A stretch of 64,000 nt of DNA from Hortaea werneckii (GCA_037044905.1 JBAOKB010000012.1:1-64000), one strand, 5' to 3'. Positions 1-10,550 are shown, counted from the first letter of the stretch. The notes: generated by a model from the letters alone, not told the origin. Numbers and translations: made by a program.

Positions 1-1091
1 TATGATTGATTATCCACGAGACAGGCAATGAAGGGAAATGACGCACATGAAAAACGGGAAAGAATCTTCCTTTTCGGTGCGAACGGATTTTCGATTCGAT
101 AACAGTTAAGCTCGCGTACAGCTAGGTACCTACCCAAGACACAATCAATCCCCCTCTTCTCCACCATTTTCCCCACACCTTCCCTTTTCGCATTTTCTTC
201 TCCCCGACCACCGAATCGGGAGACATAAAAGCATTCATCACTCGAGAGCTCGCGCTCCTTCCCTCACTCGTCTATACAGCAAAAAGCCTCCTCCCCCCTG
301 GCCATGGTACGCGCGCGCCAATCCCGTCCATCGAAAAAGCACCTTTTGAAACTTTCCACAGAAGAACAACAACGAATTTCCTTTTTTCCTTTTTTGTTTC
401 CTTTTTTTCTCTTTTGGTCTCTGCGTTGTTCTCTTTTGGCCCATACATGCACATCGTATCATCTCGTGGACATTGTGTTCCCCCCTTCCCATCCCCATTC
501 GAAACCAAGTTTCCCCCGCGGGCCTCGGAAGAGGAGGGGGAAAACGGGGAACCAGGTTCGATGGGGGTTTTCAACCCAGCAATTCGACAGCAAATCGCCC
601 AGCGCCCAGCTAAGGAAAGCCAGTTCTAAAAAAGCATTGAAAAAAAAAAAAAACGCCACTCGTCTTTGGACTCCTTGAAGGCAGGTTTGAAAAAGGGGGT
701 GCAGGGCCGGCGATCCGTCACGTCAGAGAAGACAGGAGGCTCCACGTCACCCGCTCCAAACTCCATGCCGCTTGCTTTCTCGCGCAGTGTTCACCCCAGC
801 TCTATAGTCTATGATCGTTATCTTGTGCTTCTTGACTCTTCCCAGAGTCGTCAACCCATAAAAACGCCTTTTCTTTTCTTTTTTTCTCTCTCTCGAACAA
901 TAAAGGAATGGCAAGCAATGTCAACCTCCAGCGCCAGTACAGCCGTGTACAGTCGTGAACTTTTGTGTGTTTCGCAACAATGAATGTGCAGAGCGCTATT
1001 GTCGTACAGATCCAGACAGATCGAACAGGTAAAGGACAGAAGTCATGTGCCGCGGTCATGTGTCTCGAGTCGTCAATGAGAGACGGCGGCT
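1..1091. other. intergenic region downstream of the C2H2 factor
   Basis: No convincing gene is visible. The open frames here are short, rich in low-complexity K/R/F/S and lack introns or recognisable domains. The stretch contains pyrimidine-rich runs and A-runs (for example around 636-650), as expected for fungal intergenic DNA. It lies 3' of the minus-strand transcription factor and probably holds its 3' UTR. Confidence 0.6.
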
Positions 1092-4000
1092 CTAAACTGC
1101 GTATGTCTGCACCCCTTCCACGGGACTATCCACCATGCTGTCGTAGGGCTTGAACAACAGCTTCATGTCCAGGGTCAAATTGTCCAGTCCGTACATATCA
1201 TCGATGTCGCCTACCGAACCAATGTCATGACCTTTCGTCTCGTTGTCGCTCATGACGAAGCTCTTGATGCGCTTCAGTAAAGACAAAGTCTGCTTGAAGC
1301 GTGTATCGGCCGTTGCAGACCAGTCAGACGGTCGTTGAGACTGCAGGAAGCTGCGGCCAAGGTAAAAGAAATGCACGCCGTCTCTGCTGAAGCCGAAACG
1401 GCGTTGTTGCATCTGGCCGGGCGGATACTGGAAGTCCATGTCGGCATCCCAGGTGCGCTTCCACTTATCCAGGGCATGACTGAGTCGTTTCTTTTCCTGT
1501 TGAGCCTGCAGACATTGAATGCTAGGCCCAAATCCATCTGCGGTTGGTGTGCCCGCACCACTGTTCGGACCGCTGAGAGAGCCATTACGCTGCTCAAGCC
1601 AGTCGTTTTGCGATAGAGGCGTCGCAGGGCCGCTGTTATTGAAGTTGAGAGGCTGGAAAGGTATATCCGGCTGGACTAAAACCTTTTGACAGGCGATGAT
1701 GCGGATGATCAGAGCGTGAACAAGGACAAACTTCGCGTAGGCATTGGTCGAGTTAGGCTGGAAGGCAGCGGTAGGCTCCATCAGAGTTCGCATAGCCTCG
1801 CGCATACCAGGCTGCTTCGGTTTCCGGGTGCCCGTGAGATTTCTTGATTGCGCATCGGCGCCGTTCAGCCCAAGCGCGCAAGCGCAGGCCTGGCTATCTC
1901 TCGCTTCCCAAGCAGCGTCATCCGCCGGGAGCATTAGGCGTATTTCAAGCGGGTTGAACTGCGGCATATAGTTGAAATACATCACCATCGCCGCATCGGT
2001 CAAGAACAGCAGATACAGAACTCTGTTGCGCTTTTCTTGTTCAAGCCAGGCGTGCCAGTTGAAATTCGATGTGTTGACAGCCGTCAGATTTGCTTGATCC
2101 TGGTGTAGCTCGCTGTACGCATAGTGGCCGGGAGGAGCAGTTTCGAAAAGTCCAGAGGCTTTGGCAATACGGACGAGAGTTGGGAACTCATCACGAGAGC
2201 TTTGCCTTTGGCCTGGATCGCCGTGCCAAATAAACATCGTCTGAAATATTTGCAATGCCTGAAGCTCTTCGATATCCCAGCTCGCGTTCCCAAGGCCCTC
2301 GGTATGGCCGCTGGTGAAACGACTGTAAACACCGCTGTTGCTGACAACGGTAGCTTTGACAAAATCCATCATTTGGCGCACCTGATCTACATTGACCCGA
2401 GGGCTGTAAACAGCGCCAACACAGATAATAGCCAGGACCAGACTGTTGTGCGCATCGGTCAGCTTGAATGTGGGCATGTGCAAAATTGGCCAGTGCCCAT
2501 GGAAGGACGTGAACTGCTCTGCAAAATGCTTCACGTTGTCCACGGTCAAGCACGATAGCACGATGTTTGCCGCGTCGTTGTCAATGTTATCCGTCCCAGA
2601 TGGGAAGCAGAATTGGGTCAGATTGTCGATCTTCGCCTGCCACGGGTCGTCCATGCTGAAATTGGGGAAACCCGGGATGCCGTTCTCATGGTCGACTCCG
2701 TACTCGCTCCCGAACGCGCCAGGGTGCGAGTACAGACTACCTAAAAAAGACTCGTTACTCATGTCGTTTTGCAAGCCACCAACTGCCCCACCCGCAGCAG
2801 CGAAGCTGGGTTTGGCGTCAATGGCCGGCGTTGGATTACTTTCGGTCTTGATTTGATTCATTCCTTGCGAGCTCGCGTTCGCAGGTTGGCTGCCGATAAA
2901 GCCATCCTGGCCGCTTTGATTGAACATGCGGCTCCAGTCAATCTGACCGTTACCGCTGCCGTCACCATTGGTCTGCTGATGTGGGCTGTTGTTACTGTGG
3001 CTGTTGTCGAAGCGCGAACTCTCATGGCCTAAAAAAGGCATCTGCTGGGTGTTGTGGTTGCCATTGATCGGTGGCTGGTTGAATCCATAGTTGTTCTGCA
3101 TGTAGCCGCCATTCGTGGGGTTTTGCATGGCATAAGCCGGCATGTTTTGTTGAAAGCCTGCCGACGTGCCCATCTGATCACCATTGGATCCGTTAGATCC
3201 AAGGAGGCCAAGACCAGCAATGCTATTGCGATGGCTCATGGTTCCAGGCTGTATCAAGCTGTTGGCTCTGGAGTTCCTGCCGGACATGTCTCCGTTGACA
3301 GTTGGGCTGCTACCAACTACGCCGCCGCCATATGGTTGACCTGCAACATCAGCCAATCCCGCCAAACCGATCGGACCATCTTGTTGACTGATGGAGAGAC
3401 GATTGCCGCTGTTGGTGTTGCGTCGCTGGTGTGCCAAATGATTCGCGCCAGTTGGGTTACCCCGTCTGATAGAGCATTTTTGGAAGTGACGTTTAAGAAT
3501 ATCGCTTCGGGAGAACGTGTCCTTACACAGATGGCACATGTAAGGTCGGTCACCAGTATCTGTGGAATGTTAGTACCTTGACACTCAGCACGTAGATGGA
3601 TGGCTTACGTCTCAACAGGTGACGCTTCAAATGCTTGGCGTGCAAGTACGTCTTGTTGCAGTGCGGACACGGATACTTTCCGTCCGCGTCCTTTTGCGGT
3701 ATCATGCTCTTGGTGCCCGCACCGCTTCCTTGTGCTGGTGGGTTGGGGCGTCCCGGCGCGCTGGGCAGGATACCGCGCCTTCCTTGCGAGCCAACGACGT
3801 GCGTGGGAGCCTCCTCATTTTGCAGGAAAGAGGGTTGTTGACCAAGCGCGTTGCCAGCCAGGCTCGGCAGGCCATTCAAGCCGCCGCCGTTCACGCCCCC
3901 GGGAGGCATGGGACGCAGGCTTGGAAGGCCACCTGCAGTACTGGTCGGCGGCATCGACGTCGCGGTGGAGGATGGGTACATGGAAGCCGCGCTCATGCCG

Positions 4001-4413
4001 TACGGATGATTGAAGCCGTTCTGCTGCATCATGCCACCCTGCTGGTGGGCGGGAGACATGTTGCTGTAGGCATTGTTGGCGCCGGCCTGCTGCATGGACG
4101 AGGTCACCGGGGTGTGCGGGGTGTTGGGCGTATGGGTACCGCTGCTGGGGTGGGCGAAGGAGAGGTTGCCGAAGGAGAAGCCGCCGTTCTGGTTCTGCAG
4201 CGGCGGCAGGGTGGTGGTGTGGTGTGACGGCGAGTCATGGTGGTTGGTCTGGGCAGAGAGGTTGCCGAAGGAGCCAATGCCTTGCTGCGGTTGCTGCTGC
4301 GGCGGGGGCGGAGGCTGCTGCTGCTGCTGCTGCTGATGTTGCTGGGGCTGTTGCTGCTGCTGGCCCTGTCCACCCTGACTGTAGCCCATATAGCTATTGA
4401 AGGCGCCATCCAT
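1092..4413 (-). CDS. C2H2 zinc-finger / fungal-specific transcription factor
   Basis: Predicted nuclear DNA-binding regulator of 1090 residues in two exons, 4413-3609 and 3559-1092. The 49-nt intron 3560-3608 has GTAAGC, a perfect TACTAAC branch and CAG; splicing joins the two halves of a tandem C2H2 pair. Finger 1 (about residues 247-269, C-x2-C...H-x3-H) ends at the junction, a TGDRPY linker follows, and finger 2 (C-x2-C...H-x4-C) starts exon 2. The N-terminus is low complexity, with a CAG-encoded glutamine tract near 4316-4335. The middle and C-terminus carry a fungal_trans-like segment (about residues 600-850, containing WPILHMPTF). The start is taken at the ATG opening MDGAFNSYM; an upstream in-frame ATG at 4470 is possible. 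C2H2 plus fungal_trans proteins are known regulators; the target genes here are unknown. Confidence 0.88.
4310..4340. repeat. CTG/CAG trinucleotide repeat coding polyglutamine
   Basis: A run of CTG triplets on the plus strand reads as CAG (Gln) in the minus-strand transcription factor, near its N-terminus. A second short CTG run lies upstream of the gene around 4527-4545. Such tracts are common in fungal activators and tend to vary in length between strains. Confidence 0.8.
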
Positions 4414-7102
4414 GCTGGCGGGGAGGGAGAGAAGAAGGTAGGGATGTGGATCGGCGCGTGTGGAGAACACCCACGCTCATCAGAGTGGGAGCGGAGGGGG
4501 GGAAGAAAGCGGAGCAGAAGATTTCCTGCTGCTGCTGCTGCTGGAGGTGTTTCTGCACAAAGGCGCCGGGTGGGCAGTCGCGACCAGCCGCGACCAGCCG
4601 CAAAAGAAGAGAAGGGCGAACTGGAGGAGTCTCCAAGGTTGAGAGACGCGGTCGCGAGTTGCAGACCGGAGAATCTGAACCTGAACCAGAACTCAGCGCT
4701 CAGAACCAGGACCGCACCAGCGCGCACACCTGCCCGCTGCTTCGGATGTTGAGTCCGGCGAAGAAAATTCGACTTCTGGCCGGCCGCGATCACTCGCTTA
4801 GTCACCGGCCACGCGTAAGAGCGCTAGGCGAGCGAGAGTCGCTGAGAGGCGAGATAATGATATTCCGCTCGCGCCCCCGAGTGCGTGAACGCTCGTCGTC
4901 GTGGTCGCCGTCGCGGTCGTGGGCACGAGGCTGCCGCGTGAATCTCGTGGCCGTATCGTGTGGTGGTGGGTGTGGGCGGCAGACAGCCTCAATGCGATAA
5001 ACTCCCGATCGACGTCTGAGTGGAGTCTTCCCGCGAGGGAGCGAGGGTCCAGGGCCAGGAACAAGAGGGGCGATAATGTGGGCTCCCCAAAACACACGGC
5101 CAGAGCAGAGGACTATGCAATCCTATAGATGCAAGTAATGTGGACCTCAGTTATCTGGTCTCTACGCTGGGTGCACGACGAGAGAGAAGAGATGGCATCG
5201 AAATACCTAACCTCTGAAGAGATTGTTGAGATACGTCAGAGCCCTGGTAGTCAGAGCCAGCACTAGCTTCTTCTACTTATGCAAACCGTCCATCGCTGCC
5301 GGTACCGCTGTTGACGCCACCTCGACGCTGCTGCTGCTGCTAAGTCCGCCCTGCTGGCCCTCGATGTTTATCATCACGATATCATCAACAATCGCGTCTC
5401 ATGTCCGACGGACATCGCAGCTACTTCGAGTCAGTAGCAGTGTATAGGAGTGAAGAGCCGCACGGTCTTCTAACCCGCCCACAATATTTTTGTGGTGCCA
5501 ACCATTTGACAAGCAGGCCAACCTTTAGCAGCAGCCAACCTGCCCACCTGTCCCCCCCAATCCACACAACGCGGCTTTCCCCGAGTCTATTGATCCCACG
5601 GCTATCTAGGCCGGATGAGCTTCGGCGTTAAGGTCCCTCATGCAGTCGAGACTGTCGACTAATGCAAGGCATAAGAGCTTTTACAGCGGTCCTTCAGCAG
5701 CCACCCGAATCCTTCACGCGCGCATCACCGGGGCTTGCTCGCTAGCTATTGCTCACTGCTCTCCCCCGTCTCGTACCCTCACCCGATTGCAGTGAGCGAA
5801 AGCTTTTACGTCACAATGTCACGGTGATATGCTGGGCTCGAAAACAACGCAGCGCAGTCCCAGCCAAAAGTCGAGACCGGTTCCTCCGCACCACCGCCAA
5901 CGGGTGCGAGTGAACAGACCACGGGTTGGTGTTCGCGGCCCCGGGGTCTGTGTCTGTGCAAGCGCTATGTATGGAATAGTTTGAGCGCAACGCTCGCGAT
6001 CTATCGAAAGCTGTTATTCGTCTTGCTTCTTCTCAGCAGCAGCATCAGGGCGAAAACCCCCTACAGCAAGCGCTTTGCTGCAAAGGCTCACCCAAGAAAT
6101 TTCAGATGTGCTCCGCGGCCGCGACTCTGGCCCTCGCCCATTCGTGTCCGCAAGAGATACGCCCGCTGCACAGATTTTCACAAGGTCACTACCTACCTAG
6201 TACGTTACACCCGACCCGGAAGCTACCGATCTCTCGTCAAAGCTTCCTTCCACAAGCGGCTGTTTTGCCCTCGCTCGCCGCACCCGACCGCGCGCAAAAC
6301 TCGGGCCTTTCAGCAGGCGACCCCGGCCCAAACAGATCTATTCAAGGTTCTTTTACACAACCGCGCCGGCTTCACCCCAGCTGATACCAACGTCGAGTAC
6401 CAAGACTCTCCCACCTGTGTTCCAGAGATGTCGCACCGATTATAGCAAACCGTCAAGCAATGGAAATACGGTAGTAATCAAAATGCGGTCCCCTCGGCAC
6501 GCCTGCTTCTCATGCACAGGACACATACGTGCTTTTAGCGCACAGCCACACCCATCATACTACATCGGACCGCTCTCCTCTTAGCGCCAGAACTGCAGGT
6601 TTGCCGTAGGCGGAGTCGGGCTTTGACCGACCCGACCTCCACTCGCTCCCTAATGCGTGTGCCCACCTCGTAGGACCAACTTTGAAGTTGACAACGTAAC
6701 GTTTCGGAACATATAATGACGAACTTTGGCTTTCTTAGCATGAACTCATGCGCTATCCGATACGATGTGCCGCGAGGATGCCAGCCTTGGCGAGGTGTAC
6801 ATGGAAAGCGCAAGACAATACGATGGCAGACGCGAGACGTGTCCAGTCCGTCTTTGATCCAGAGAGCGCGTCGCTGAGCGCAAGCTGATGGATGTATTCA
6901 ACTTCCTGTCAAGCTTCGCACGTTGGTAATGCTGTACATGCAGAGCTGTCTCTAATTGCGCTGCCGCGAACAAGCATCAGATCCAGCTCCGTCTACGGTG
7001 TGCAGCGTCTAGGAAGGTTTGTTCAGAAGGCCAGTAATTTTGAAAACAACGCCAGGAGAGATCCTTCGTTGGATGTATGACTTGTTGTCGAAGGCGTTTT
7101 GA
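4414..7102. other. 2.7 kb gene-free region upstream of the C2H2 factor
   Basis: No supported gene. It lies between the start of the minus-strand zinc-finger gene and the 3' end of the minus-strand OsmC gene, so most of it is likely promoter or 5' UTR of the former. The longest open frame (5981-6445) is an Arg/Pro/Ser-rich reading without recognisable domains and is not called. The length is much greater than most gaps in the gene-dense parts of the window. Confidence 0.55.
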
Positions 7103-7769
7103 CTATTTCGACTGTCCCCATGCCAATGTCTTCTCGACCCCCGGCTCTACCTCTTCAGTCCCTCGTACACTGACACTCAGCTCTGGCTTCTTCGCAATAG
7201 TCTGGAGCACCACGCAGTACCTACAAAACATGCAGTCAGCATCCTTCTACGATTCAAGATAGCAAAAGACTTCACAGCTCCTACCGTTCCGTAAGCTTCC
7301 CAAGCTTCTCAATCTTCTCCTCAGGCACCTCCCTGCCTTCCTCCATCTTCAGATCGAAACTGAGCCGGATCGCAGTAAAGCCTACCGGCGCATTGCGATC
7401 GACTCCCATCGTCCCCTTAAAATCCAAATCCCCCTCGGCTTTGACTGTGCCCTCCTTAATCGGGACATCTAACGCGGTGCTGACCGCTCGGAGTGTCACG
7501 CCGGCACAGGCTACGAGTGCTTCTAGCAGCATGTCGCCGGAACATAGCTCGCCGGAGATCTCGGGATCATCGCCCCCAGCTTTCTGATGGAGGCCGGCGA
7601 CTTTCTGTTGTGCCTCGTGAATCGCTTTCCCCGTGTCGAGTTTGCAGGTGATGCTGCTGGAGTCTAGCGTGCCAGATGAGGAGAGTGTGACTACTGCGCT
7701 GGAGGGGTTGGACTTGTATTCGTCCTTAATGGGGGCTTGTTTTTGCCGCAGAGCTGCAGCGGCGGCCAT
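7103..7769 (-). CDS. OsmC/Ohr-family peroxide-resistance protein
   Basis: Predicted 200-residue OsmC-like protein in two exons, 7769-7285 and 7220-7103. The 64-nt intron 7221-7284 starts GTAGGA and ends TTGTAG. The first Cys of the family lies in the helix LLEALVACAGVTLR (about residues 102-115). The second Cys (ERYCVV) is created just after the splice junction, which supports the intron. OsmC/Ohr proteins reduce organic hydroperoxides with these two cysteines; the fungal substrate is not known here. The start is the ATG opening a run of alanines; upstream in-frame codons lack an ATG. Neighbours give no functional link. Confidence 0.85.
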
Positions 7770-8441
7770 GTTGATAGGATGATGTCCCAAATAAGTAATT
7801 GTATCTTCGACTCCTCAGACTCTTGAACTTGTCTTAATTCTCAAATGACCGACAGATTGCTCTGACTGCTTCGTCGATAGGGAATTCTACCAAGCCGTTT
7901 GAAGCATCCGGATCCCATCTTCCGCCTTTTATTAGAGGCCCATTCCTGCTCTTTGCCAACGTCCGGCTGAGCTCAATCCACACAGCTTACCCCGCAACCC
8001 CACTGCGTCCTAGCTGTGCCATGCCTGCTTAAGCCGAGCTCAAGTGCTTTCAGTGCTGCGATGATGTCTAGGAGGTCAAGAGTACTAGCTAGCAAAAATC
8101 TGAGAGAAGTACACGTATCAAGTCTTAATTTAGACCTATTCAGTCCAGAAGACGTAGTCGTCTCGCTGGCTCACCAGATAGCGAAGGCCGAAGGGGACCC
8201 AGCTTTGTTGTTGCGCGCAAACGCATTTGTGGGCTCGGAATACCGAAAGCGGTAGTTCCTAGAGCTTGCTTCTCTGCGAGACGAGACGAGAGGAGGGGAG
8301 CAGAGCGGACCCTTCTGGACCTTGACGTCGTGCCAACAGTACCTCTTTAAGAGCATGTAAGCTGGCATCTTTGACAGGTAAACAGGTAAGGCGGAAAGCA
8401 GCGGTTTCATTGCCTTCTTTTACTTGTAATCATCCTTCAAT
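7770..8441. promoter_or_regulatory. shared upstream region of divergent OsmC and DAK-like genes
   Basis: About 670 bp separate the minus-strand OsmC start from the plus-strand DAK-like start, so both promoters must lie here. No TATA element or known operator could be assigned with confidence, and no gene is visible inside. Confidence 0.45.
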
Positions 8442-10039
8442 ATGGCTGTCGCCGTCGAGCAAACGATCCCGTTCCCTCAGGCTTCTCTCGATCTTCAGAA
8501 TGCTCAGAGATGGAACAACCTCTTCCCGCTCATTCGCCCGACGGTGCAGACCGTCCAGACTGCCAAAGGGCAGAAGATTATGGTAGATAAGGCGTTGGCC
8601 CAGGGCAAGCATATCCACATCGCAGCTATTGGCGGCTTAGGCAACTTCTCTAGCAAGATCTTGGATAATCGCACTGCTACTGCTATCATCACTGATCAGT
8701 CCGGGGCTGGTCTGCTGACCCCAGCGGACATCGAAAAGGCTCTGCAGAATGCCGGAGCAGCGAAGGAACAAGGGGTGGTGATTGTTAGGCTGGGAAAGAA
8801 GAGGAGAGTAGAGACGCACAGTCCGAGCATCATCGAGGTTGAGACCGAAGGCGAGCTCGAACAGGATCATGTCTTGCATCTTTTGGCAAATGCAACAGAG
8901 TCGGCTCGGTCGAGCATGACCCAGGCTGGCGAACTGCTGAAGCTCTGGGCGAAGAGCAACAGCACTTCACGCTCCAAGTTCCACGTCGAGAAGGCAAATG
9001 GCAACCCTGCTGTCTTGCACGCCGAGGGCCCAACGGGCTACCAAAACGCCAAAGATGCTATCACGAAAGACCTCAAGCAAGCCATGAAGGCACATTCAGC
9101 GCAGGAGGGCCCGGTCACCTATTCCGTCCACTACTCCGACGTGAACGGCCTCAGCAGGCTCGAAAACTACATCATGGCCGGCGAAATTGCCCAATTCCTT
9201 GGTGAGCACCTCCAACAATACTGTCAAATCTTGACTGTACTGACGAAGTCATGCTAGACTCACAAAACATCAAATTCAACCTCTCTCACTCCACCGTGCT
9301 CAACCACACCGACACTGCGCGTGGCTTCGGCATCTCCATCTGCCCCATCGACACCCACTACCTCGCCCCGCAAGCCAAACCGCAAGCCGACACCCGCGCA
9401 ACCGGCCAAGGCGAATCGGCCTTACACGCCCTGATGCCCAAGTCCAGCACCATGACCTTCGACGACGCCGAAGTGCGCAAGCGCATCACGGCGGGCTGCA
9501 ACGCCGTCATCAAAGCCGAGCCCACCATCACCGAATACGACACCATCGTCGGCGACGGCGACTGCGGCTACACGCTGCGCGACGGCGCCGTCCAAGTCCT
9601 ATCCTTCATCGAAGGCAAAGACCTCACCAAGCTCCCCCAGCAGGTCGCCCAGCTCGTCTCCGAGCTCGAAGTCAACATGGGCGGCACCTCGGGCGCGCTG
9701 TACTGCATCTACCTCACCGCGCTCGCCGGCGCCTTGGCCTCCGATACCAGTGTGCCCAAGGCCCTCAAGACGGCGCTGGATTCCCTGTGCAAGTACACCA
9801 AGGCGCGGTTGGGGGATCGGACGATGATGGATGCGCTGATCCCGTTTATTGAGACGCTGAATAGTACCAATGACGGTGGCCAGGCGATCGAGAAGTCGAA
9901 GCAGGGCGTCGAGGGCACCAAGCAGATGCAGGCCAGTCTGGGGAGGAGTACTTATCTGGATGAGAGTGCGACTCAGGGCGTTCCGGACCCGGGTGCGTAT
10001 GGGTTGTTGATTTTGCTGCAGGGCATGACGACTGCGTAG
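8442..10039 (+). CDS. dihydroxyacetone-kinase-like protein with intact DhaL domain
   Basis: Predicted 513-residue protein, exons 8442-9201 and 9258-10039; the 56-nt intron 9202-9257 is GTGAGC...CTAG and restores frame. The C-terminal ~190 residues are a clear DhaL (Dak2) ATP-binding domain, with the metal-binding VGDGDCG motif, MGGTSGALY, LGDRTMMDAL and the closing LGRST...PDPGAYG. The N-terminal half is not a normal DhaK domain: the GGGSGHEP loop and the region holding the covalent substrate His are not found. Only weak DhaK-like pieces remain near the intron (residues about 240-275). Fungal Dak enzymes phosphorylate dihydroxyacetone and are about 580 residues. This shorter, diverged form may use another substrate or partner. 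It lies 5' of the unusual tRNA gene. Confidence 0.8.
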
Positions 10040-10207
10040 ATTGTTTGGTAGATAGCGTTACGAATAGACCTCATTAATTCATAGGAAAGCATTTCTGTGG
10101 AGTCCTTTTCAAGCTCTTATTCGCCTTCGTTGCTGTACTAGGAAGGCTTTTGTCAAGTGTCATATGGAATTATTTCATTTACGCTGCGCACGGACCAACT
10201 GGCGCGG

Positions 10208-10218
10208 TAGCAAAGTGG
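10208..10218 (+). promoter_or_regulatory. Pol III A box
   Basis: TAGCAAAGTGG matches the A-box consensus TRGCNNAGYNGG at every position. It sits wholly in the first exonic piece of the tRNA-Ser gene, 5' of the D-arm insertion, so the insertion leaves it intact. Confidence 0.8.
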
Positions 10219-10223
10219 TTACT

Positions 10224-10278
10224 GTAAGCGAGCACTGTCTTCGAAACGTTCCACGTGACATCACTGACAACCATTCAG
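10224..10278 (+). other. spliceosomal-type intron in the tRNA D arm
   Basis: 55 nt starting GTAAGC and ending ATTCAG, with a CACTGAC branch-like site 12-18 nt before the 3' end. It separates D-stem base 23 from base 24; removal restores the GCA/TGC D stem. Its length and signals match the protein-gene introns in this window and not a tRNA anticodon-loop intron. Confidence 0.72.
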
Positions 10279-10292
10279 GCGATTGACTAGAA

Positions 10293-10319
10293 TGGATACT
10301 GCATCATCCAGTATTGGCT
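10293..10319 (+). other. canonical tRNA intron in the anticodon loop
   Basis: 27 nt placed exactly between tRNA positions 37 and 38, where tRNA endonuclease introns lie. It carries a 6-bp self-complementary stem (ATACTG with CAGTAT). Removal leaves the usual serine loop CTAGAAA. Confidence 0.75.
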
Positions 10320-10335
10320 ATCAATTCCCTTCGGG

Positions 10336-10387
10336 GTAAGTGACTCTTGCATTCTTGCAGGCAAACTATGTACTAACAACCTCTTAG
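10336..10387 (+). other. spliceosomal-type intron at the variable arm/T arm boundary
   Basis: 52 nt starting GTAAGT, with a perfect TACTAAC branch site and ending CTCTTAG. Those are optimal fungal spliceosomal signals with a short branch-to-acceptor distance. Removal joins the variable arm to the T stem. Confidence 0.75.
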
Positions 10388-10393
10388 GGCGCA

Positions 10394-10404
10394 GGTTCGA
10401 ATCC
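10394..10404 (+). promoter_or_regulatory. Pol III B box
   Basis: GGTTCGAATCC is a perfect B box (GGTTCGANTCC) in the T arm. It starts 186 nt after the A box, far more than in ordinary tRNA genes because of the three insertions. Confidence 0.82.
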
Positions 10405-10449
10405 TGCCCGCGTCGCTGAACAAGCAGATCCAGCGTAACTGGGTCTACC

Positions 10450-10454
10450 TTTTT
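10450..10454 (+). terminator. Pol III T5 terminator
   Basis: A run of five T's lies 35 nt after the tRNA 3' end. It is the first run of four or more T's on this strand since the tRNA start, which fits Pol III transcription through the whole interrupted gene. Confidence 0.65.
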
Positions 10455-10458
10455 GCAC

Positions 10459-10550
10459 TTTTGCCATCTGGAGGCGATCTCCGAGAGATGCTGGGTCATT
10501 TTGTGCCTCCCGCTCTTGGCGAAAGCAGTAGTCTGGAAGGAAGATGTTAT
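10459..10550 (-). pseudogene. decayed tandem copy of the RTA1 gene 3' end
   Basis: This stretch is an imperfect direct repeat of 10553-10650, the last coding part of the adjacent RTA1 gene. Read on the minus strand, both units begin ACATCTTCC-TCCAG-CTACTGCTTT and end CCTCCAGA-GGCAAAAGT. The distal copy has lost several bases and its stop codon and lies beyond the functional stop, so it is a relic of a local duplication. It sits between the RTA1 gene and the tRNA-Ser gene. Confidence 0.7.

Larger units (their letters stand above)
10201..10415 (+). tRNA. tRNA-Ser(AGA) interrupted by two spliceosomal-type introns plus a canonical tRNA intron
   Basis: Exonic parts are 10201-10223, 10279-10292, 10320-10335 and 10388-10415, giving an 81-nt class II tRNA. 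Acceptor GGCGCGG pairs with CCGCGTC (one G-U), followed by G73, as in serine tRNAs. The D stem GCA/TGC forms only after removing 10224-10278. Anticodon stem ATTGA/TCAAT closes loop CTAGAAA (anticodon AGA at 10289-10291) after removing 10293-10319, a standard intron after position 37. A variable arm of CCC, TTCG and G's is followed by T arm GCAGG-TTCGAAT-CCTGC. Insert 10224-10278 (55 nt) is GTAAGC...CTGAC...CAG. Insert 10336-10387 (52 nt) is GTAAGT...TACTAAC...TTAG. Either it is functional and needs two splicing machineries, or it is a pseudogene; the intact boxes and perfect stems favour function. Confidence 0.8.

Noticed and set aside
5981..6445. 154-residue basic frame in the gap upstream of the C2H2 factor
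   Set aside because: Arg/Ser/Pro/His-rich chance reading without domain or homology that I can recognise.
10287..10499. Minus-strand 70-residue frame containing QRRGQDSNLRP
   Set aside because: This is the well-known false translation of the antisense strand of a tRNA T arm; the tRNA-Ser gene explains it.
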